From: Pseudomonas cichorii
GTDB lineage: Bacteria > Pseudomonadota > Gammaproteobacteria > Pseudomonadales > Pseudomonadaceae
Direction: 5' to 3'
NCBI RefSeq assembly: GCF_018343775.1
Contig: NZ_CP074349.1
Location: 558,001 to 622,000, forward strand
DNA length: 64,000 nt
Below are positions 31,285 to 40,628 of this stretch, piece by piece; positions within the stretch are counted from its first letter, which is position 1; the number at the start of each line of letters is the position of its first letter. The notes under the pieces are model-generated. The model searched no databases. It saw nothing but the letters and a program-made list of their open reading frames with translations, and was not told where the DNA came from. The translations under genes were made by a program, and so were the position numbers.

Positions 31285-32829
31285 TCAGGCCTTGTGCGTC
31301 TCATGCATTCGCGCCAGCTGGCGCTCCAGCATGGACGGATAAGGCTCCATCAGGCGCTCTACGCAGCAGGCGCCTTCCGGGCTTGCGATCGGGCGGATGC
31401 GGGCGCGTTGGCGGATCAGAGTGTCGTCGTTGATCTTGCGCTCCACCAGCAGCAGGTTGCGGCTGTGCTGAGAGAGCGCCAGTGCGTCCTGGGCGGTTTC
31501 GGTCAGCAGCAGATCGATCTGGCTCAGGCCGGAGAGGCCTTCACCCAGCGTCAGGCCCAACTGCAATTGCAGGGTGATGCCGCTGTCGGCGACTTCGATC
31601 TGCAAGGCATGGCTCAATGCACGCAGCAGTTCGCCACAGCAGATCGCATTGGTCAGGTAGTCCTCACCGCTTTCCTGGCTGTGGAACAGCATCAGTGTGC
31701 TGCCGTCATTCAGGGTGTGCAGTTCGCTGTCATAGAGCGAAGCTGCTTGATCGAGGCAGTCGCGATAGCGTTGCAGCAGGTCGGTCAGGCGAGCGCGTGG
31801 CAGGCGGCGCAGTTGATCCTGGGCGCCCAGTTGCACGGCCAGTACTGCGCTGTGCTGTGGCTCGCCTGGGGTGGACAGCCCAGCAGCAGGGCGAATGGCC
31901 GGTGTGTTGCTGGAGTTGTCGCGAAGATCGGCAAACGGATCTTCCTCGTCCTCTTCATCTTCTTCCGCCACGAAGCGACGTTGCGCGGGAGGCGCGATCA
32001 CGCGAGGCTTGGGCGTTTCATCGAAGCTTGTATCCCGTGCCGAAAATGAAGGCGCTGGCTGCTCGTCTTCAGGCTCCAGATATGCATCGTCGTCTTCGCT
32101 GTACTCGGGTTCCGGCGGCGTTTGCGGCTCTGGAACCGGTGGGGCGAAGGAGGAGCGCAGTTGCCGCGCCAGATCGCCGATTTCATCCTGGCGGTCGGTG
32201 GCGGGGGTGTAAGGGTCGATATCACGCAGCCAGATCCGCAGTTGCAGCAGTGGCGTGGATATATGGCGGCCCAGGCGCAGGCTCAAGGTCAGCGCCAACG
32301 CAAGCAGGATGCCAGCCAGAATGCCCATGCTTTGCAGGCTGATGGTCATGGGCTGCTGGAATTGCGTCATGTCCAGGCTGATGCGCAGGTGTCCGGCCAT
32401 GACATCCTGGAAAGTGATCTTTATTTCATAAAGACCCTGGGCTTCACCCAGCAGGCTGTTTTTCGGACGCTGCCCGGCCTCCGCAAGGATGCGGTTGTCG
32501 ACGCTATAGATAGCAGCGTGGGCCACCAGCGGGTTCTTGACCAGATTGCCCAGCAGCACGTTGAGGCTGAGGATGTCGTTGGACACCAGCAGCTCGGTGG
32601 CCGACGTTGCAGTCTGTGTGGTCAGGGCCTGCCCCAGTGCGTCAGCCTGTTCGTGCATGGCCTGCTTGAATTGCAGGCCCATCACGCCGGCGTAAATCAC
32701 CAACGCCAAGGCGACCAGGATCACGTTATGGCTGGCAATACGCAAAGCTATCGGTACACGGCGGTGGCGCAATGCACGAAAGATCAGCAGGAAGAAATTA
32801 TCGGTTTTAACGGGCGTGGGCCGGTTCAC
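31285..32829 (-). CDS. AhpA/YtjB-like inner-membrane protein
   Basis: The 514-residue protein has a membrane helix near 36-54, a periplasmic sensor-like domain (about 55-160), and a second helix followed by a HAMP-like linker (GRHISTPLLQLRIWLRDID). A long acidic, proline-rich linker including EEDEEDEEDPF leads to a C-terminal domain that looks like an inactive cyclase-type fold (LAVQLGAQDQLRRLPRARL). The N-terminal half is of the YtjB/SMP (AhpA) type. I chose GTG 32829 because a good promoter at 32861-32889 would lie inside a longer version starting at 32913. It is divergent from serB. Function unknown. Confidence 0.8.
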   Translation of the reverse strand: MNRPTPVKTDNFFLLIFRALRHRRVPIALRIASHNVILVALALVIYAGVMGLQFKQAMHEQADALGQALTTQTATSATELLVSNDILSLNVLLGNLVKNPLVAHAAIYSVDNRILAEAGQRPKNSLLGEAQGLYEIKITFQDVMAGHLRISLDMTQFQQPMTISLQSMGILAGILLALALTLSLRLGRHISTPLLQLRIWLRDIDPYTPATDRQDEIGDLARQLRSSFAPPVPEPQTPPEPEYSEDDDAYLEPEDEQPAPSFSARDTSFDETPKPRVIAPPAQRRFVAEEDEEDEEDPFADLRDNSSNTPAIRPAAGLSTPGEPQHSAVLAVQLGAQDQLRRLPRARLTDLLQRYRDCLDQAASLYDSELHTLNDGSTLMLFHSQESGEDYLTNAICCGELLRALSHALQIEVADSGITLQLQLGLTLGEGLSGLSQIDLLLTETAQDALALSQHSRNLLLVERKINDDTLIRQRARIRPIASPEGACCVERLMEPYPSMLERQLARMHETHKA

Positions 32830-32860
32830 AGAGCACGGCTCTTTCGGTGAAGTTGCGCGC

Positions 32861-32889
32861 AGTATAACGACCGTCCCAGTAGCGGCAAA
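32861..32889 (-). promoter_or_regulatory. Sigma-70-type promoter of the AhpA-like gene
   Basis: On the minus strand TTTGCC (32889-32884) and TATACT (32866-32861) are 17 bases apart. Transcription would begin around 32854, 25 bases before the GTG at 32829, which argues against the longer start at 32913. Confidence 0.6.
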
Positions 32890-32958
32890 GCGCTGGCTGT
32901 GCCCGACGGTCACAGAAAGTGGTTAGAATGCGGTTTTTTTCCACTGCTGGGGTGTGCC

Positions 32959-34173
32959 TTGCGCGAAATCGTCCTGATTAACATCACTGGTGTCGACCGT
33001 CCGGGTCTCACTGCGGCCATCACCGGTGTTCTTGCCCAGGGTGGCGTGAACATCCTCGATATTGGTCAGGCGGTGATTCACGACACCTTGTCGTTCGGCA
33101 TCCTGGTCGAAATTCCGGATACCGAACAGGGCTCTTCCGTCCTCAAGGACATCCTGTTCACAGCCTACAAGCTCGATCAGCAGGTGCGTTTCACTGCGGT
33201 GTCCGAAGAGGATTATCAGCAATGGGTCGACGGGCAAGGCAAGGCACGGCATATCGTGACCCTGCTGACCCGCAAGGTCACGGCCGAGCAATTGCAGTGT
33301 GTCAGTTCTATCACCGCAAAATACGGCCTTAATATCGACCATATAGATCGTCTGTCCGGGCGCATGCCCCTCGACACGCCAGCCGACAAGGGCAAAGGCT
33401 GCATCGAGTTCTCCGTGCGCGGCGAGCCTGCGGATCCGAAGGCCATGCAGGCCGAATTCCTCAGCGTGGCCCAGGAGCTGAACGTCGATATTGCGTTCCA
33501 GCAGGATTCGCTGTTCCGTCGTAACCGCCGTCTGGCCGTGTTCGACATGGATTCGACCCTGATCGAAGCCGAAGTCATCGATGAGCTGGCCAAGGCGGCC
33601 GGCGTCGGTGAGCAGGTTTCGGAAATCACCGAGCGCGCCATGCGTGGCGAACTGGATTTCCGCGCCAGCTTCAAGGAGCGTCTGTCGCTGCTCAAAGGGC
33701 TGGATGTGAAGGTGCTGGATGAAATCGGTGCTTCCCTGCGCCTGACCGAAGGTGCTGAAACCCTGTTTGCCGAACTCAAGCGCCTGGGCTACAAGACCGC
33801 GATCCTCTCCGGCGGCTTCACTTACTTTGCCAAGCAGTTGCAGGCGAAGCTGGGCATCGACTATGTGTTCGCCAACGAGCTGGAAGTGGTCGACGGCAAA
33901 GTGACCGGTGTTGCAGTCGAGCCGATTGTCGATGCTCAACGCAAGGCCGATCTGCTGCGTGAGCTGGCGAACAAGGAAGGTTTGAGTCTGGAGCAGACTA
34001 TCGCGGTGGGCGATGGCGCCAATGACTTGCCGATGCTGGCGATTGCCGGTCTTGGGGTCGCGTTCCGCGCCAAGCCACTGGTGAAGCAGTCTGCAAAACA
34101 GGCGATTTCGACACTGGGTCTGGACGGGGTTCTGTACCTGCTGGGCTTCCGGGACCGCGAGGGGCGCGGCTGA
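32959..34173 (+). CDS. serB: Phosphoserine phosphatase SerB
   Basis: SerB performs the last step of serine synthesis. The 404-residue protein has an N-terminal ACT-type regulatory region (NITGVDRPGLTAAITGVLAQGG and a second ACT-like unit near 85-165) and a C-terminal HAD phosphatase. The HAD part has the nucleophile motif FDMDSTLI (D196, D198), the SGGFTYF threonine/serine motif and GDGANDLPML. I chose TTG 32959, because TAGAAT at 32924-32929 is a likely -10 that a longer start at 32899 would span. It is divergent from the AhpA-like gene. Confidence 0.93.
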   Translation: MREIVLINITGVDRPGLTAAITGVLAQGGVNILDIGQAVIHDTLSFGILVEIPDTEQGSSVLKDILFTAYKLDQQVRFTAVSEEDYQQWVDGQGKARHIVTLLTRKVTAEQLQCVSSITAKYGLNIDHIDRLSGRMPLDTPADKGKGCIEFSVRGEPADPKAMQAEFLSVAQELNVDIAFQQDSLFRRNRRLAVFDMDSTLIEAEVIDELAKAAGVGEQVSEITERAMRGELDFRASFKERLSLLKGLDVKVLDEIGASLRLTEGAETLFAELKRLGYKTAILSGGFTYFAKQLQAKLGIDYVFANELEVVDGKVTGVAVEPIVDAQRKADLLRELANKEGLSLEQTIAVGDGANDLPMLAIAGLGVAFRAKPLVKQSAKQAISTLGLDGVLYLLGFRDREGRG

Positions 34174-34221
34174 CACGCCTGGTCTGTGTAGCTGTCGCAA
34201 TCCTCTGAAGGCTTGCGGCGG

Positions 34222-36006
34222 CTACAGTGAACTCCACAACGAATCGAATTCCTGCCCCGGCTTCGGCTTTTCACTTTCCGTGGCCTTGGGCGCATCGTAG
34301 ATCTTGTACTCGAACTGGTTGTAGCTGGCGCTGCTGATGTGCCGGTTGCTCAGCGCTGCCCGGCGTTCTTCGCCATTGACGTTGATCATGACCTGGCTGT
34401 TTTCCTGAAAGGGCAGGCGCGGGGCGAGCACGGTCGGTGGCTTGCCCATGGCGCGGACTTCCGGAAGCATCAGGGTGCGCAGGTACTGGCTGTTCTGCCC
34501 TTCACGTATCAATTGCATGCCACAGGGCTGCGCGAATGGGGCGATCAGTTCGATGCCCATCTGGGTGCCGCCGCTGCGCACCTGTCTGACCCAGCGCACG
34601 ATGGCGATGCTCCAGCCCTGACCGGCGTCATCCTGAATACCCACCAGTTCACCGGCCTGTAATTGTGGCGGGACCTCTTTGGGCCACGCCAGACAATAGC
34701 CGCCGGGGCTGTGGTTGACGATATTCAGTTCAAAGGTCGCAAAGATGTTCTGGGCGTTGGAAGCCGACTCGTTGTCGCCATCGGCGGACTGGTATTCGAT
34801 TTCCTCGAAAGGCAGCAAGACCGACGAGGTATTGCCGCGATGGGTATCGAAGGCGTTGGACCACGGGTCGTCGGTAGTGTCGTTGACCACCTTGAGGCTG
34901 AAATCCGCCACGCTGCTCGCGGCCGGCAGCAGTAACTGCTCGGTGAAGGACTTTTGGCCGCCGACGTAATAGTGCAGGGCGCTCATGCCGATGCACAGTT
35001 TGAGCGTGCCCTGGCCCGCAGTGCGCTGAAAGGTTCGTTCGGCCACATCGCCCCAGGCTGCTGCCAGATGTTGCAGCAGGTCGGTGGTGGTACGAGGCGG
35101 GACCAGTAATCTGGACTGCGAGCGCTGATCGGCGGGCAGTTCCAGGTATTTATTGAGGGCGTCGGCCAGTGCCAGGGAGTTGATCCCCAGCAGCTTGGGC
35201 AACTGCTCTTCGGTAAACAGCGTGCGATAAAGCGGCGGTTTGTCGGACGTGGGGTCCAGGGCAAACAGGCTGTTTTCATTGGCTGGCGATTGCAGCGTGA
35301 TCAGCGTGCTCCAGGCTTCCAGAGCTTCGGCCATCTTGCCGATATTCAGCTGGCGCATCTGATTGCTGCGTGAGCAACCCATCAGCAGCGCGATGGCATA
35401 GGTCTGCTCGACGCTCAGGGTGCGAGTATGGGTGCCCAGCGGCTCATTCACCGGCGTGCTGTGCAACCGGTACTGGCGGGCAATCTGATAGATGTTGTGC
35501 AGCTCAAGCCAGAGGCCATCCTGCACCGGGCAATACAATTGACTGGCGCGGATCAAGGGGCCGTTGAGTGCGTGCATGGCGCGTTGCAAGGCGGTGGTGA
35601 GCAGGGCGCCCTGTTCCTTGCTGTAGCGCGTCGCCACATTCTGGATGATCTGTTTGTAGCCGGTTGCCAGGTGGTTTTGCAGCGCCTGGCAGAGATTGGC
35701 GACCTTGCGCGGACGTTCATCGAGCACGATGGCCTGATTGAGGAAGTGCCGCTCCAGATGGCTGCAGACGAAATAGACTTCCGGGCGCAGCAGCTCCAGC
35801 AGTTGGAGGCGGTTCTCGCCGGGGGTTATCAGTTGGTTGAGTTCGGACAGCCCTTGATAGAGCTGGCGGGCCATTTCGCCGATGTTTGCTTTGGGCAGGC
35901 TGGAGATCCAGCGTTTCAGGTCGCGGGGATTGGGTTCACAGAATGACAGGCTCGACTGTGTTGGCGTGGGTGCACGCAACAACAGAGGTAAGCTCAAATT
36001 ACTCAT
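34222..36006 (-). CDS. PilZ-like domain protein, possible cyclic-di-GMP effector
   Basis: The 594-residue soluble protein has a helical N-terminal two thirds of no recognised family and a C-terminal region (about 420-520) resembling PilZ: IVNHSPGGYCLAW, a hydrophilic turn, and GIQDDAGQGWSIAIVRWVRQ followed by GIELIAP. The RxxxR and D/NxSxxG motifs needed for c-di-GMP binding are only partly matched (N-H-S-P-G-G), so binding is uncertain. In P. aeruginosa the equivalent gene (PA4958, from memory) lies next to fimX, which is absent here. A nested inverted repeat sits just before its start. Some databases call homologues molecular chaperone, which I cannot support. Confidence 0.75.
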   Translation of the reverse strand: MSNLSLPLLLRAPTPTQSSLSFCEPNPRDLKRWISSLPKANIGEMARQLYQGLSELNQLITPGENRLQLLELLRPEVYFVCSHLERHFLNQAIVLDERPRKVANLCQALQNHLATGYKQIIQNVATRYSKEQGALLTTALQRAMHALNGPLIRASQLYCPVQDGLWLELHNIYQIARQYRLHSTPVNEPLGTHTRTLSVEQTYAIALLMGCSRSNQMRQLNIGKMAEALEAWSTLITLQSPANENSLFALDPTSDKPPLYRTLFTEEQLPKLLGINSLALADALNKYLELPADQRSQSRLLVPPRTTTDLLQHLAAAWGDVAERTFQRTAGQGTLKLCIGMSALHYYVGGQKSFTEQLLLPAASSVADFSLKVVNDTTDDPWSNAFDTHRGNTSSVLLPFEEIEYQSADGDNESASNAQNIFATFELNIVNHSPGGYCLAWPKEVPPQLQAGELVGIQDDAGQGWSIAIVRWVRQVRSGGTQMGIELIAPFAQPCGMQLIREGQNSQYLRTLMLPEVRAMGKPPTVLAPRLPFQENSQVMINVNGEERRAALSNRHISSASYNQFEYKIYDAPKATESEKPKPGQEFDSLWSSL

Positions 36007-36053
36007 GTGACAGGCAGACTCCAGCTACTTCAAAGGCCAGAACGGTGGCTTTG

Positions 36054-36104
36054 ATTGACGAATTTCACGCATTTTTGCAGTGAATTTATCGTGCATGCGT
36101 CAAT
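36054..36104 (-). repeat. Nested inverted repeat in the leader of the PilZ-like gene
   Basis: Outer arms ATTGACG (36054-36060) and CGTCAAT (36098-36104) enclose AATTTCAC (36061-36068) and GTGAATTT (36080-36087), and inside these GCA/TGC close a TTTT loop with one bulged A. That gives 18 base pairs with a 10-base asymmetric bulge, 48 bases before the start of the PilZ-like gene. It could be an mRNA leader structure or an operator. Confidence 0.7.
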
Positions 36105-36221
36105 TAAAGTGCGCTGCTTCCTACAGCACCGATAAGGCGACTTTAACAGCATCGACACGTTCTCGCAGCTTTTATGGCCTCATGCCATTACCTGTCTGCT
36201 TCCCTTGGAGCACTGGCTTGA

Positions 36222-36245
36222 GCACAGGTTCCTGAGTACCTGTGC
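36222..36245 (-). terminator. Stem-loop after psd
   Basis: GCACAGGT (36222-36229) and ACCTGTGC (36238-36245) are a perfect 8-base inverted repeat with an 8-base loop, 21 bases past the psd stop. No T-run follows on the minus strand, so it may only attenuate or stabilise transcripts. Confidence 0.45.
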
Positions 36246-36265
36246 ATTTCAAGTCAGGAGATGTT

Positions 36266-37129
36266 TCAGGCCTGGGCAGGTGCTGCCATGGCTTGTCCCA
36301 TTTGCACCTTGGAACCAGCGGTCAGTTCCTCGGCCCATTTAACCTGATCCGGGCCAAACAGCACGATAGCGGTGGAACCCAGCTTGAAGCGGCCCATCTC
36401 GGCGCCTTTCTCCAGGTGTATTGGTGCGCGTGCGGCTTCGTCATAGCTCACGGTTTTCAGTTCGCGCTTGGGCGGCGTGACCAGCCCGGCCCAGACGGTT
36501 TCCACCGAGGCGACGATCATGGCGCCGACCAGTACAACGGCCATCGGACCGCGCTCGGTGTCGAACAGGCAGACCACGCGCTCATTGCGGGCGAACAGCT
36601 CTGGAACGTTTTCGGCGGTGGTCTGGTTGACCGAAAAGAGACGGCCTGGCACGTAGACCATTTCGCGCAAGGTCCCGGCAAGAGGCATGTGGACGCGGTG
36701 GTAGTCCTTTGGTGACAGGTAGACAGTCGCAAACTGGCCGCCCATGAACGGAGCCGAGAGTTTTGGATCGCCGCCCAGCAGCTCGAGTGCGCTGAAGCTG
36801 TGGCCCTTGGCCTGGAAGATACGGCCGTGCTCGATAGGACCCAACTGGCTGATGGCGCCGTCGGCCGGGCACAGGATGGCGCCGGGAGTGGTGTCCAGTG
36901 GGCGTGCGTCCGGTTTCAGGGCGCGGGTGAAGAAGTCGTTGAAGTGCTCGTAGGCAGTGAGGTCTTCGACCTGGGCCTGAGACATGTCCACCTGATAGCG
37001 GCGTGCGAACCAGGCTGTGAAGGCATTCTTGAACCAGCGCACGCGGCATTCGGCAACGCAGCCCGCCAGACGGGACAGAAGATGATGTGGCAGCAGGTGC
37101 TGACTAAGGATGAACAGACGCTCTTTCAT
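36266..37129 (-). CDS. psd: Phosphatidylserine decarboxylase proenzyme
   Basis: Psd makes phosphatidylethanolamine at the inner membrane. The 287-residue proenzyme has the self-cleavage motif LGST at 250-253, where S252 becomes the pyruvoyl group, plus the charge-relay regions [11 protein letters not shown] and [11 protein letters not shown]. Length is typical. It follows rhdA in the same direction with a 48-base gap. Confidence 0.96.
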   Translation of the reverse strand: MKERLFILSQHLLPHHLLSRLAGCVAECRVRWFKNAFTAWFARRYQVDMSQAQVEDLTAYEHFNDFFTRALKPDARPLDTTPGAILCPADGAISQLGPIEHGRIFQAKGHSFSALELLGGDPKLSAPFMGGQFATVYLSPKDYHRVHMPLAGTLREMVYVPGRLFSVNQTTAENVPELFARNERVVCLFDTERGPMAVVLVGAMIVASVETVWAGLVTPPKRELKTVSYDEAARAPIHLEKGAEMGRFKLGSTAIVLFGPDQVKWAEELTAGSKVQMGQAMAAPAQA

Positions 37130-37177
37130 TTATATTCCTAAAGCTTGAGGGAGGAGCCGACTCGTTTGGAGCTGATG

Positions 37178-37993
37178 TCACTTCTCGATCGGGGTGTCCG
37201 GGTGATTGCCCCATTCACCCCATGACCCGGCGTAAGCCTTGACTCGTGGATAGCCGAGAGCCTTGGCCACCAGATAAGTGAAGCCGGAGCGGTGGTGGGT
37301 CTGGCAGTGGGTGATCACTTCCTTGTCGGGAGTGATGCCCAGGTTTTCCAGGATCTGCGGCATGTCCTGGCGGATACGCAGGTTGCGGGTCTTGTCCATG
37401 CCGGCAGTCCACTCAAAGTTGACTGCGCCAGGAATATGACCGCCTCGGGCTGCCACAACCTTTTCCCCTGAATATTCGGTCGGCCCACGTGCATCCCAGA
37501 TCGCCAGATCGGCAGCACCGAGGCGCGACTGCACATATTCGCGGGTCGCGGTGGGCTCGCCATGCAGGGTGAGGGCCACAGGAGTGGTCGCAGCAGCCGG
37601 AACATCGGTGGTCAGCGGCAAGGATTGCGCTTCCCATGCCAGCACGCCGCCATCCAGATAGTGGTAGCCAGTGTGGCCGATGACATCCAGCAGCCATATG
37701 AAACGTCCGGCCCAGCCGCCGCCTTCGTCGTCATAGACCACATAGACGGCGTCCGGATTGTGGCCGAGTTCGCTGAACAGTCTTTCGAGATCCCCATGGG
37801 CCGGCAGCAGGCCTGGCGCAGGTGGCTGGCCCAGTTGGGTACGCTTGGGATCGACGAAGCGGGCGCCGCGGATATGACCAGCCTCGTAACGGGCGCTGCT
37901 GGTCAGATCGACGAGGATCAGTTGCGGGGCGTCAAGGCGCTCAAGCAGATCTTGTGGCTCGATGACCAACGGCAAACCAGTGAAGACGGACAT
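37178..37993 (-). CDS. rhdA: Thiosulfate sulfurtransferase (rhodanese) RhdA
   Basis: The 271-residue tandem-domain rhodanese transfers sulfane sulfur from thiosulfate. The second domain carries the catalytic C230 in CQTHHRSG, the active loop known from Azotobacter vinelandii RhdA, where it is also Cys230. The first domain lacks a catalytic cysteine (VYDDEGGGWAG), as is usual. It is probably cytosolic. It lies upstream of psd and downstream of the HDOD gene, all on the minus strand. Confidence 0.95.
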   Translation of the reverse strand: MSVFTGLPLVIEPQDLLERLDAPQLILVDLTSSARYEAGHIRGARFVDPKRTQLGQPPAPGLLPAHGDLERLFSELGHNPDAVYVVYDDEGGGWAGRFIWLLDVIGHTGYHYLDGGVLAWEAQSLPLTTDVPAAATTPVALTLHGEPTATREYVQSRLGAADLAIWDARGPTEYSGEKVVAARGGHIPGAVNFEWTAGMDKTRNLRIRQDMPQILENLGITPDKEVITHCQTHHRSGFTYLVAKALGYPRVKAYAGSWGEWGNHPDTPIEK

Positions 37994-38037
37994 TTGCAGC
38001 CTCCGATAAAGGGGAAGTGCGAATTGTACGCCAGGCC

Positions 38038-39573
38038 TCAGGCTTTGCGTTGGCTAAAGATAGCCAGTGATCGCTCAATACATTGCGCGGTTTTTCCGAA
38101 TGCCTGAACGGATATTTCCGACAATGGACCTCCACCCTGATCCGCGACCACCAGCAGCAGGACCCTGCCGTTGTTGCCCAGTGAGCGGATCAGCCAGTGC
38201 TCGCCCTTGAAGATGCCTTTCAGGGCAGCAGGCAGCAGCGCCGCAAATTGTGCATGGTTGGTGGGGGTGATGCGCAGTTGGGTTGGTTGGGTCAGCAGGC
38301 GCTGCAGGACCGTACTTTCCTTTATAGAGAATTGGAGCCCCGAAACTTCTGGTGGCAGCCCGCCGGCCAGATGCACGCGTACTACGCTGGCCGTCTTGTC
38401 CGCCATCAGCAGCATGACCCGCTCCATACCGCAGGCCACCAAAGCATCGCGAGCGGTCGTGGTCAGGTGCATGGAATTGATGAACGGCGTGGGTTCTACC
38501 AGCAATTCGGCGCACTGCTTGCGCCACTGTTGCAGGGCGTCGGCGGAGGGCGGGGGGGCGACATCGTTGTCGCGTCTGATGCGTCGGGCATCCCAGGGCC
38601 AGATCAGGGATTCGGCCGGATGCCACAAATCTGTTTCGGCATGGATGCGAGCGCTGTTGGCGGCGTTCTGGTGAGCCTGTTGCTGGACTTCCGCCAGTGG
38701 CTGTTGCAGATAAAGGCTGGCGAGCCGCTCCCAGCGCAGGCAATGCGGGCTGTTCCAAGCCTGTTGGGCCGACAGCGCCAGGCCATTGCCCAGCAGCACG
38801 GTATTGGCTGGCTGATTCAGCCAGCGACGCAGGTTCGGGTCGGCATCCATGAGTTGCTGCTGGCGCAACGGGTCTTGATCCTCACGGGCGATGTGCAGGG
38901 CCTTGACCAGCTCGCGTCGCTCGTTGATCAGCACTTTATAGCCGCGGGTGACCCAGACCGGCAGACGCCAGAACTCGGCCAGCGCCAGGCACAGCTCCAG
39001 CAGGCTGACGCCGAACAGCTCTTTCTCGACCACGCTGCTGGACTCGCCCTTGTGAATGACCCGCACTTCCCAGTCCTCCAGAAGCTTGGGGTGCGCGAGT
39101 GCCATGGGCCACAGCGGCGACAGAAACAACAGGCTGCCCAGATGGATGTCCTGCCACAGACGGGCGAGGCGACTGGCGAACAGCCCATTGGCCTGTTGCG
39201 TGGCATGCTGGCTGATAAGGATCAACTGGCGGAAAGCGGCCGGTATGTCCTTGGGGTCCTTGGCAGGCAGGCGACCGAGCAGTATTTCGGTGCGGGCCAG
39301 CCCCAGTCGGTTGATTGCAATCTCCAGGCTTTCCGCCGGTTCCACCATGCCATGGCTTTTATGGTTGGCTTCACGCAGCACGCTCAATACCAGCTCCGGG
39401 CTTTCCTGCATCATGTCGGCGATGTCGCGCAGCGAGCGGCGGCTGTCTTTCAGCGCGTCGCGAACATGATTGTGGTTCACCGAGGGGATAGGCAAGTCCA
39501 CGGCGTCCAGATGCTTGATCCAGGCATCGAGGGTCTTGGGTATCGAGTGCTTCACAGAGCTTGCGGTCGACAT
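38038..39573 (-). CDS. HDOD-domain protein
   Basis: The 511-residue protein has an HDOD domain at about 20-230: LPIPSVNHNHVRDALKDSRRS, SPELVLSVLREANHKSHG, AINRLGLARTEILL and a helix bundle like HD phosphohydrolases but lacking the HD metal pair. The C-terminal third (about 350-505) is GAF-like (VACGMERVMLLMADKTASVVRVHLAGGL). HDOD proteins are signalling adaptors in motility, stress and c-di-GMP networks. It diverges from motAB by 200 bases, so a link with motility is possible but unproven. Confidence 0.82.
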   Translation of the reverse strand: MSTASSVKHSIPKTLDAWIKHLDAVDLPIPSVNHNHVRDALKDSRRSLRDIADMMQESPELVLSVLREANHKSHGMVEPAESLEIAINRLGLARTEILLGRLPAKDPKDIPAAFRQLILISQHATQQANGLFASRLARLWQDIHLGSLLFLSPLWPMALAHPKLLEDWEVRVIHKGESSSVVEKELFGVSLLELCLALAEFWRLPVWVTRGYKVLINERRELVKALHIAREDQDPLRQQQLMDADPNLRRWLNQPANTVLLGNGLALSAQQAWNSPHCLRWERLASLYLQQPLAEVQQQAHQNAANSARIHAETDLWHPAESLIWPWDARRIRRDNDVAPPPSADALQQWRKQCAELLVEPTPFINSMHLTTTARDALVACGMERVMLLMADKTASVVRVHLAGGLPPEVSGLQFSIKESTVLQRLLTQPTQLRITPTNHAQFAALLPAALKGIFKGEHWLIRSLGNNGRVLLLVVADQGGGPLSEISVQAFGKTAQCIERSLAIFSQRKA

Positions 39574-39688
39574 TGGAAGGCCTTTACAGCTGATTTTTTT
39601 ATGCAGCGCAGGCTGCGATTCTTCAGGGCTGGACAGCTGTTTTCAAGCCTTTGTTCTAGGGTCGAACTGGTTTTTCACAATAACTGAC

Positions 39689-39715
39689 TATAGTCTGGAC
39701 CAAGGAGGCCGATAC
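39689..39715 (+). promoter_or_regulatory. Sigma-28 (FliA) promoter for motAB
   Basis: TATAGTCT (39689-39696), an 11-base spacer, then GCCGATAC (39708-39715) match the FliA consensus TAAAGTTT-N11-GCCGATAA at 13 of 16 positions with exact spacing. It ends 58 bases before the motA ATG, placing the stator genes in the late flagellar class. Confidence 0.85.
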
Positions 39716-39773
39716 GTAGAACAAGAGTTTCCGCACTTGCCCCTGAACCCGACTCGATAAGTATTTTCTACCT

Positions 39774-40625
39774 ATGGCTAAAATTATCGGCATCATCGTC
39801 GTTTTCGCGAGCGTGCTCGGCGGATACGTTCTATCCCACGGCCAGGTCGCAGCGCTGTTTCAGCCCTATGAAGTGCTGATTATCGGTGGTGCAGCCCTGG
39901 GTGCATTCCTCCAGGCCAACCCTGGCTATATGACCATGCACGTCTTCAAGAAGTCCTTGCAGATGTTCGGTACGCGTTTTACTCACGCCTACTATCTGGA
40001 AGTGCTGGGTCTGGTCTACGAGATCCTCAACAAGAGCCGCCGCGAAGGCATGATGGCGATTGAAGGGGATATCGAGGAGCCGGCTTCCAGCCCGATCTTC
40101 GCCAAGTACCCTGGCGTGCTCAAGGATGCACGCATGACGGCCTATATCTGCGATTACCTGCGGATCATGTCGTCGGGCAACATGGCGCCCCATGAACTCG
40201 AAGGCCTGTTCGACATGGAGTTGTTGAGCATGAAGGAAGAGCTTGAGCATCCTTCCCACGCCGTTACCGGTATTGCCGACGGTATGCCCGGTTTCGGTAT
40301 CGTGGCAGCGGTACTGGGTATCGTGATCACCATGGCTTCCCTGGGTTCCGGCGACAAGGCCGCTATCGGTATGCACGTAGGTGCGGCCCTGGTAGGTACC
40401 TTCTTCGGTATTCTGGCGGCCTACGGCTTCTTCGGCCCGCTGGCCACTTCCCTGGCTCACGATGCCAAGGAAGAGATGAACGTCTACGAATGCATCAAGG
40501 CTTCCCTGGTGGCTTCGGCTTCCGGCATGCCACCTTCACTGGCCGTGGAGTTCGGTCGCAAGGTTCTGTATCCGGCGCATCGGCCCAGCTTCAGTGAGCT
40601 GGAACAAGCGGTTCGCGGTCGTTAA
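39774..40625 (+). CDS. motA: Flagellar stator protein MotA
   Basis: MotA is the inner-membrane proton-channel subunit that drives the flagellar rotor. The 283-residue protein has four membrane helices (about 4-20, 32-48, 170-190, 202-222) and the large cytoplasmic loop with the charged residues that touch FliG. GMPGFGIVAAVLGIVITMASL, including the conserved proline, is typical. It is followed by motB after 3 bases. A FliA promoter precedes it. Confidence 0.96.
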   Translation: MAKIIGIIVVFASVLGGYVLSHGQVAALFQPYEVLIIGGAALGAFLQANPGYMTMHVFKKSLQMFGTRFTHAYYLEVLGLVYEILNKSRREGMMAIEGDIEEPASSPIFAKYPGVLKDARMTAYICDYLRIMSSGNMAPHELEGLFDMELLSMKEELEHPSHAVTGIADGMPGFGIVAAVLGIVITMASLGSGDKAAIGMHVGAALVGTFFGILAAYGFFGPLATSLAHDAKEEMNVYECIKASLVASASGMPPSLAVEFGRKVLYPAHRPSFSELEQAVRGR

Positions 40626-40628
40626 GTC

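Noticed and set aside
38197..39687. 496-codon plus-strand open frame
   Set aside because: It lies opposite the HDOD gene, which has family motifs; the plus-strand frame has none.
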